From Zelonia costaricensis (lineage: Eukaryota > Euglenozoa > Kinetoplastea > Trypanosomatida > Trypanosomatidae): 64,000 bases of DNA. The notes under the pieces are model-generated. The model made no database searches. It was given only the letters and a program-made list of their open reading frames with translations, and had not been told where the DNA came from. A program made the translations under genes and the position numbers. Positions 58,089 to 64,000 of this stretch are shown in pieces. Within the stretch, counting starts at the first letter, position 1. The number at the start of each line of letters is the position of its first letter. The stretch is from assembly GCA_030849075.1 (NCBI GenBank), contig JASAOO010003553.1, positions 62,001 through 126,000 on the forward strand. The letters run 5' to 3'.

Positions 58089-60212
58089 TCACAGCGGGAG
58101 CTCTTCGTCTTGGAGGGCAGAGCGCCGCTCGACGATCCGGACATCCTCGCGCTCGAGGTCCCCGGCCGGCGTGGCAGGCGGCACCTCGGCCATTTCCGCG
58201 GCAACCGACGCGTACTCGGCGTCGTCGTCCACATCGTCGCCCTCCTGGCTCGAGTTGTCCCGTGAGTCGCTGCCGTGGCGCACGTGCGGGCCCGCCTCGT
58301 CCTGGACGTCGGGCTCCTCGCTGACCTGCAGCGCCGCCCCGACGGGGACGGCGAGAATGGTGTTCTGCACCACGCCGGGGATGATGTTGGTGGCGAAGGA
58401 GTTGGCCAGGTTTGCAAACGAGTTCTGCAGCAGCGACTCGCGCTCGTGGGCCTCACCGGTGGCGGGGCCGTAGAAGCTGTGGCGGGAGCGCACCGAGCCG
58501 CGCGCCGAGTCGAAGGACGAGCGGCGCTCCGTCTCGCTGGCAGCACCCGTGTTGTCGGACGACTCCACGTCCTCGTCGTCCTCGCCGTGGCCGTCGCCGC
58601 CGTTGTCCACCGGCACGTACACGCGCGCCGACAAGTACGCGCTGATGCACAGCGGGATGACAGACAGCAGAAACACAAAATACTGGTTGAAGGGAAAGGG
58701 CCGGACTCTCGCGATGGACCACGCGAACAGCGGGGCAAAGACGAAGGGCACCACGCACCGCACCATGCACGCGGTGGACTGCTGAATGCCAAACATGATG
58801 CCCACCTTGCCCGGCGGTGAGGTGAGGGAGACGACGACCATGATGAGCCCAAACGACCAGCACTCGACGACCTTGCGCAGCATGCCCACCGCCATCGTGT
58901 ACCAGAAGCCGGCCGAGGTGCCGAGGGAGTGGGCAATCGGCATCACCGCGGTGAGCAGCGCGTACACGAGCTGGGAGCCAATCCACATCGGGATGGGGCC
59001 GCCCGAGAGCTGAATCACCTTGGCAAATACGATGTTCGCCAGCACGGCGGGGCCGCTATTGACGAGCACCAGATTAGCCATGCTGGCCGGCGAGAGTTCG
59101 AGTCCGCCGGCCGTCACGGCAGCCGCCAGCCACAGCGGGAAAATCTGCGCAAACACCATGTCAGACATCGAGATGAGCATCGAGATGACGCACACGCGCC
59201 GCAGCAGCGGGTTCTGGAAGGCCTGCTTGAAGCCGAAGGAGGTGTGCGGAGCAGCAGCCGCTGCGGACGGTACGGAGGCAGGCGTCGACGGCGGCGCAGG
59301 GCCCTTCGACGGGTGCGCTGCCTCGTCGTGCTCATGGCCGTCGTCGCAGACGACCGTCACGTCCACCGCGCTTACGGCGTCGCAGGGCAGCTTCGGCTGC
59401 AGGAATGCGATCACGGGACCGGCCACCTTCACGAGCCACAGCGGCAGGACGTCCCGTAGCGGCCGTGCCGCCTGGTTGCTCTCCCGCAGAAACATCACGC
59501 TGATGACGACGGCGAAGAGGTTGTACGCGGCGACGGTGGCGCTTGGCAGGAAGGCGGGGTTGCGGCCGACGAAGCTGTTCTCGGAGATGCCCAGGAAGGC
59601 GACTGCGCTGTTGTGCGCAGGGTCGTACAAGTAGCCCCCTGCGGCCGGGCCGAAGAGCGTTCCGACGCCCCATGTGAGGCTGACGAGGGCGAGACCCTTG
59701 GCGCGGTTGGTCGTGTCTGTCAAGTCGTTGATCATTGTCTTGGCCACGATGGAGCAGCCGGCCGACAAGCCGTGCATGAAGCGCCAGAAGCAGAGTCCCA
59801 CGAGGCTGTTGCTGCACCCGAAGAAGAACATGCACACGGCGCAGCCGAGGACGCCGACGCTGATGGAGAGCTTGCGGCCGACCGTGTCGCTGAAGGTGCC
59901 CCACATCTTCCCGCTGAGCACTTGACCCAGCATAAAGAGGCCCACGGGAAAGCCGGCCGCGAAGCCGGCCTCATCGACACTCCAGTTTTTGATTTTCGCG
60001 ATAAAGGACGGCACGAAGGGGATGAGGACGGTGGAGCAGATGCTCTCCGTGAGCAGCACCACACACAGAATAGACAGCTGATCCCACGGCAACGGCGTGT
60101 CCTTCCTTTTTGGTGCCTCTGCCGGTGCTGCCGCATCGGGGCGGCGCGGGGCCGCAGCCACGGCTGCAGAAGCGGAGGCGGACGGCCCCTTCTTGTCGTT
60201 TGCGCTCCCCAT
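58089..60212 (-). CDS. MFS transporter of the Tet/ZIF-like (drug:H+ antiporter) type
   Basis: 707 residues with about 12 membrane segments. After a 40-residue Ala/Pro-rich tail, LPWDQLSILCVVLLTESICS (41-60) begins the first helix, a start pattern shared with zinc-induced-facilitator-like and fungal Tet-type carriers. Motif A is GTFSDTVGRK (105-114); FWRFMHGLSAG and GVGTLFGPAAGG follow in the fourth and fifth segments. A long His/Asp/Glu-containing loop (DDGHEHDEAAH, near 305) separates the halves and could bind metal. The C-terminal ~150 residues are an acidic, Ser-rich cytosolic tail. Substrate unknown: organic anions, drugs or metal chelates are possible. Start ATG at 60212. Confidence 0.87.
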   Translation of the reverse strand: MGSANDKKGPSASASAAVAAAPRRPDAAAPAEAPKRKDTPLPWDQLSILCVVLLTESICSTVLIPFVPSFIAKIKNWSVDEAGFAAGFPVGLFMLGQVLSGKMWGTFSDTVGRKLSISVGVLGCAVCMFFFGCSNSLVGLCFWRFMHGLSAGCSIVAKTMINDLTDTTNRAKGLALVSLTWGVGTLFGPAAGGYLYDPAHNSAVAFLGISENSFVGRNPAFLPSATVAAYNLFAVVISVMFLRESNQAARPLRDVLPLWLVKVAGPVIAFLQPKLPCDAVSAVDVTVVCDDGHEHDEAAHPSKGPAPPSTPASVPSAAAAAPHTSFGFKQAFQNPLLRRVCVISMLISMSDMVFAQIFPLWLAAAVTAGGLELSPASMANLVLVNSGPAVLANIVFAKVIQLSGGPIPMWIGSQLVYALLTAVMPIAHSLGTSAGFWYTMAVGMLRKVVECWSFGLIMVVVSLTSPPGKVGIMFGIQQSTACMVRCVVPFVFAPLFAWSIARVRPFPFNQYFVFLLSVIPLCISAYLSARVYVPVDNGGDGHGEDDEDVESSDNTGAASETERRSSFDSARGSVRSRHSFYGPATGEAHERESLLQNSFANLANSFATNIIPGVVQNTILAVPVGAALQVSEEPDVQDEAGPHVRHGSDSRDNSSQEGDDVDDDAEYASVAAEMAEVPPATPAGDLEREDVRIVERRSALQDEELPL

Positions 60213-63092
60213 TCCTTTTCGGCTTTGCCCGTTTCCACGCGAGGAGAAACCGCAAGGAGCGCGGGGTGTGCGTCAAGTAGGCCGGTGTCAGCACCAAGAT
60301 CGCAGAGAAGAGACGCAGCGCTCGCCGAGGACGTGGTTGTGAAAGAGGGCACACACAACAGTGATGGGGGGGAGAAGGGGGGGGGGGATTGTGGGCCCCA
60401 ACACGCTACTCACACCACAACCACACACAGCCACGCGAGGGTCAATCACAAGAGTAGGCAGCAAAGGCGAAGCCCGTGAACAACAAACCGGACAATCAGA
60501 GGGGGAGAAAGAGAGAAGCAAGTGGAGGGCCGTGTCTTATCACACTTCTGCCCGGCGTCTCTCGTGCTGCTGTCTATCACTCTCGCTTCTCTTTCCTCGT
60601 ATCTTTTTTTTCTTTTTGATGGCGTACTTCAGGTGTGCAGACAAACGCACACACGGGAACAGGACAGCAGACGGAGTTGGAACAGATGGACAAAGGCTGA
60701 TGGAAACGAACAAGCAGAGGAGCACACTGAAAAAAAAAAAGGAGAACCAGAGGGGTGTTAGAGGGGACGGGAAAGAGAGAGAAAAAAGAGGAGGGGGAGG
60801 GGTGGGTACAAGGGGTGCACGCCAACACACGCACACGCACACGCGCGCCCAGGTGCGCCGTCGGTTGTGCGGGAAGGCGGAAAGGGACACAGAAGAAAAG
60901 GCACTTTTAAGGAAGCAATAAACGCAGCAGCTAAAAGAGAGTGCGACAAGAACAGACACGCACACGCACAGCGCACACGTACAAAGGGGGTCTACGCACC
61001 CAAGCGCACCGCTCCACCACAGGATGCGAAAGGGGAGGGGAGGAGAGCACGTGTGCAACCTTGAGCGGCAAGATGGGAAGTGGCGCCAGCGATGGTGTCA
61101 GAGAAACCAGAGAAAAGCTCGAGCGAGAAAGAGCACAGGGAGGAATAAGAAAAAAACGCCGTGGAAGAGGCGGCAGCGTTTTCAGTTTGTTAGAGTCCTT
61201 CCCTTTTCTGTCTCTGGAACCTTCTTGAAAATGAAAGAAGTAAACAGGCTCACTGGTTTGCGCGCTGGCGTGTAGCGCGACGCGGCTTGTGAGAACGTGA
61301 AGGGGAAGAAGAGGGGGGAGGGGGGGGGAGGTGCGGCGGTAGAAGAGGGGGGGGGGAGAGGGGAAGGGTTTGGGGAGGAAACGTGAGAATGCGAGGCACA
61401 ACAAGACAAAGCCAAGGGAAAATGCGGGAGGGAGCGACTGAAGAGGGCTTGTCCACTTGACGCAAGGAGCACAGGGACTGGGTTCGCCGGGAAAGGGAGG
61501 GTAGGAAGGGCGTCAGCGCTCGAACCGGAGTGCAGTTCTCGGTAGCACTTGATGGGGAAGATGCCAAAGTGATAACCAGGCGAAAGGCCAGATGAAGCTC
61601 GCGCGCGTGAGCGTTTTTTTTGTTTTCTTTTCTGCGATGTCTTTTTTTTTTTTTTTGGTGCGTGTGCAGAGCAGAGGAAGTCGTTCGTTTGAAGCAGGCG
61701 ACAGAGAGAAAGGCGTAAGGTGTTTGCTACTGCCGGAGGCGTAGCTTTGGGTGTGTTGGTGAGGGGAGGGGGCGAGTGGCGTGTGTGTGCGTTTTTGTGC
61801 CACGGTGTGAAGGCGTCGTTTGCATTTCAATCAATGGCGTGCGATGGAGCGACGGTGTTGCGCACCAAGAGGAGAGTGCCAGGCACGTATGCAAAAAGAT
61901 GAGTGTGTGTGTGTGTGTGTTTATTAACGTGCAGGAGGGTCGAGCAGGGGTGAATCGGTGGAGCAAGACTCCGCACCTGCACGCAGTGTGAGCATTCACT
62001 GCGTAGGCCAGGGCATCAAGTTCCCGTCCAAGACGGTGTCGTGCTGCCCACAGCTGTCTTGGGCCTTAGTAGACATGCCGCATGCACGGGTCGCCTCGGA
62101 TGACGTGCGGGGGGGGGGGAGTCGTACTTCGCGGGGCAACACTGCGTTTCGCAGAGCTGCGCATGTGTGGCACCGACCCCTGACGTACGCAACTTGAGCT
62201 CCTTACAAGGGCACAACGACTGCTTTCGAGATTTTGGAATGTCTTTCTCAAAGGCAACTTTGCAGTTTCACCAATAGCGCAAAGCATGTGCCGTTAGCGA
62301 AGCGGTGTGAGGCTTCACTGGGCCAAAGCTCCACATACGAGTTTTCTTTCCGCTTTTGCAAAAGGCGTCGAGTCAAGTAGCAGATCCGTGGTGTGTTTCT
62401 CTGATGCAACTGTGCGGGGCATGCTTTTGCTGTTTCCCTCGACGCGTCGCCGGGGGTGCGCTGCCAGATATCCGGTCTCTCCGCGGTGCGCTTTTGAGCC
62501 TATGGTTTCTCGTCCGCTCTCATGGTGACGTTAAGCCTCGAGCCGAGACAGACGGAGCAGAGAGCGAGCACACGGCCCAGTTCACTCGAGAAGACAGAGT
62601 AGAGACACAGAGAACACAAACAAGAGACGACGAAGCAAGAGGGCAGCGCAAACGGAGGAATAGAGAGACGCGCTCAGCTCTGTCAAAGTGGTAACAAACA
62701 AACGCACGCACACACGCACACACACACACAGACACACACACACACACACACACACACAGCGAGCTCGAGGGGAACACAGAAAGGAGAGCACCAAAGGAGG
62801 CGGGCGCGAGTGAGAAGAAGCAGGGAATAAGGCAGGATAGATGAGGATGGAAATCAAAGCAGACAACACCAGCACTTGGAACGTCACCACGCGGATAGAA
62901 GCACAAAAATAAAAGAAAGCACGAAAGCGGCAATTAAACGAGCGAATGGCGTGAGAGGAGAAAAACAGAGAAGCAGGTGATCCGTGACGAAACACAGCAG
63001 CGCGCACGTTTTGCTTTCACGTGTGATCACGCGAATGCAAGAAAACGGTGGGAGGGGCTGGAGAAATCAGCTTACCGCGTTTGCTCGGCCAC
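60213..63092. other. Long intergenic spacer with TG/CA repeats
   Basis: 2.88 kb with no supported gene. A-run at 60730-60740, T-runs at 61615-61621 and 61641-61656, G-runs at 60376-60387 and 61320-61356, TG repeat at 61903-61920 and a CA repeat at 62708-62758. It would hold the 5' UTR of the MFS gene and the 3' UTR of the small membrane-protein gene. Confidence 0.5.
62708..62758. repeat. CA microsatellite, imperfect
   Basis: About 50 bp of CA units with GACA and CGCA interruptions. Confidence 0.9.
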
Positions 63093-63614
63093 CTACGCTG
63101 GAGCCGCATCCGGCTCCTGGAACTGCGACTCCCGCGCACGCTGCTGCAGCCGCCGCCGCTTTGGCAAAACGGCCCAGTAAATAAGCGCGCCGTTGGCACA
63201 CAGCAACACGAAGCAGGCGACGGCAAGGGCCACCAAGGTGTTCAGTCGCCAGTGTTGATTCGTCGTCTGCCGCCGAGTCGTGACACTGGCCGCTCCCGCC
63301 GCGCCCGCAGCACTGGAGACGTTGCGCAGAAACATGCCGGTCGCAGGGAGCAACCCCACCGACGGCACGCCACCGCGGGCGGCGGAGTCGACCGCCCACG
63401 GCATCAGATCCACCGCACCGCATGTCAGCGGCGTGGCGGCGTTCCCGGTCAGGAGGTCGTGAGAAAAACGCAGCTGCGCCGTCGCCGAGCTGGCGTTGCC
63501 CCCCTTTGGGGCGATGGCGGAGAGAAAGCGCCGCATCAGGAACCGGTCGGCGCACACGACGTCGGCGCAGTCAGACACGAAGTCTGCGGATGCCTCGGTT
63601 GCGCAGTATTGCAT
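63093..63614 (-). CDS. Small single-pass membrane protein of unknown function
   Basis: 173 residues. The N-terminal part is Ala/Ser-rich with several Cys (YCATEASADFVSDCADVVCA at 3-22), without a clear signal peptide. One strong hydrophobic segment at about 124-150 (LNTLVALAVACFVLLCANGA, then LIYWAVL) is followed by a basic patch KRRRLQQR and a short polar tail, suggesting a tail-proximal membrane anchor with the N-terminus on the non-cytosolic side (positive-inside rule). No family recognised. The ATG at 63614 follows a TTTTCAG only one base upstream; if that AG is the splice site, the leader is extremely short, and Met27 (MRRFLSAIAP) is an alternative start. Confidence 0.65.
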   Translation of the reverse strand: MQYCATEASADFVSDCADVVCADRFLMRRFLSAIAPKGGNASSATAQLRFSHDLLTGNAATPLTCGAVDLMPWAVDSAARGGVPSVGLLPATGMFLRNVSSAAGAAGAASVTTRRQTTNQHWRLNTLVALAVACFVLLCANGALIYWAVLPKRRRLQQRARESQFQEPDAAPA

Positions 63615-64000
63615 GCTGAAAACCAGGGAAACCCGGCAAGGCAGCAGATGAGGCGAAAGGGGAGAGTGGAAGTGAGAAAATGTCGGCGCTCAATGTGTGT
63701 GGAGAAGGCCGCGCAAGTACGGTGTGCGTGTGTTTCTGTGCGGCGTCTGTGGCAGTGCGCGGTGGAAAAGGCCGTGTTGTCGAAGGAAAACGTGGGCAGT
63801 GCTCTTCTTCTTTGTTGAAGGCTTGTGTGCCGTAAAGCAAAGGCCCCATCCAGTCGAAGAAATGCCAGTGCGTGGGGTGGGGTGGGGAGAGGAGGATGGT
63901 GGCGAGGGATGCGGGGTGCACGGTGTGCTGCAAAAGAGCGGGTGTGCCGGCGTTGCTGCGGTCACCGTTGCACTACGGAGAGTGGGAGGTGCGAGCGACT
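63615..64000. other. Upstream spacer at the window edge
   Basis: Leader and intergenic sequence of the small membrane-protein gene; no other gene can be seen before the window ends. Confidence 0.5.

Noticed and set aside
61513..61540. Minus-strand GGTTCGAG resembling a tRNA T-loop
   Set aside because: Flanking bases do not pair and no cloverleaf could be built.

Overview
This window looks like a piece of a kinetoplastid (trypanosomatid) nuclear chromosome, most likely a Leishmania/Leptomonas/Crithidia-type organism. The evidence is intronless GC-rich genes, all 22 on the minus strand, separated by 0.5-2.9 kb spacers. The spacers are rich in G-runs, GA tracts and CA/TG microsatellites on the plus strand, so they are pyrimidine-rich on the coding strand. 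That layout fits one directional polycistronic transcription unit read right to left, with each mRNA made by spliced-leader trans-splicing and polyadenylation. I saw no strand switch, convincing tRNA or rRNA, transposon or CRISPR array. The genus is inferred from architecture only.

In transcription order (right to left) the genes are: a small single-pass membrane protein (63.1-63.6 kb); an MFS transporter of the Tet/ZIF-like type (58.1-60.2); a 1388-residue Dpy-30/IQ protein (52.0-56.2); a mitochondrial-type EngB GTPase (48.9-50.9); a coiled-coil protein (46.5-48.3); galactokinase ending in a glycosomal SKL signal (44.1-45.5); a second MFS transporter (39.8-41.3); a short/branched-chain acyl-CoA dehydrogenase (37.2-38.5); a SET-domain methyltransferase (33.1-35.4); a syntaxin-16-like Qa-SNARE (29.9-30.8); a protein with a LYR-like N-terminus (27.2-28.6); a TRAPPC9/Trs120-like tether (21.4-26.2); a BTB-KCTD/SPRY-like protein (18.7-20.1); an HSBP1 homologue (16.3-16.7); an ankyrin protein (13.4-14.0); a low-complexity coiled-coil protein (10.7-12.6); a multi-pass membrane protein (9.2-10.0); a degenerate TruD/Pus7-like protein (6.7-8.6); an extended-PHD protein (3.9-6.2); an FCP1/SCP-like phosphatase (2.1-3.3); and a histone-H1-like/ubiquitin-like fusion (0.04-1.1).

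As expected in kinetoplastids, the neighbours do not form a functional operon. Loose themes are endosome/Golgi traffic (syntaxin 16, TRAPPC9, perhaps HSBP1), mitochondrial biogenesis (EngB, perhaps the TruD-like and LYR-like proteins), chromatin or signalling (ePHD, SET, phosphatase) and metabolism or transport (galactokinase, acyl-CoA dehydrogenase, two MFS carriers).

The sequence has two single-N joins, at 35941 and 38557. The second lies in a near-perfect ~200 bp duplication covering the 5' end of the acyl-CoA dehydrogenase gene and is almost certainly an unmerged contig overlap. For most genes I chose the first ATG downstream of a pyrimidine tract and AG on the coding strand. Several longer open frames begin at non-ATG codons or run through predicted splice signals. 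I found no clearly new multi-gene system; the most unusual items are single proteins (TruD-like with an eroded active site, SET protein with four PxTAR repeats, H1-like/UBL fusion, Dpy-30/IQ protein).
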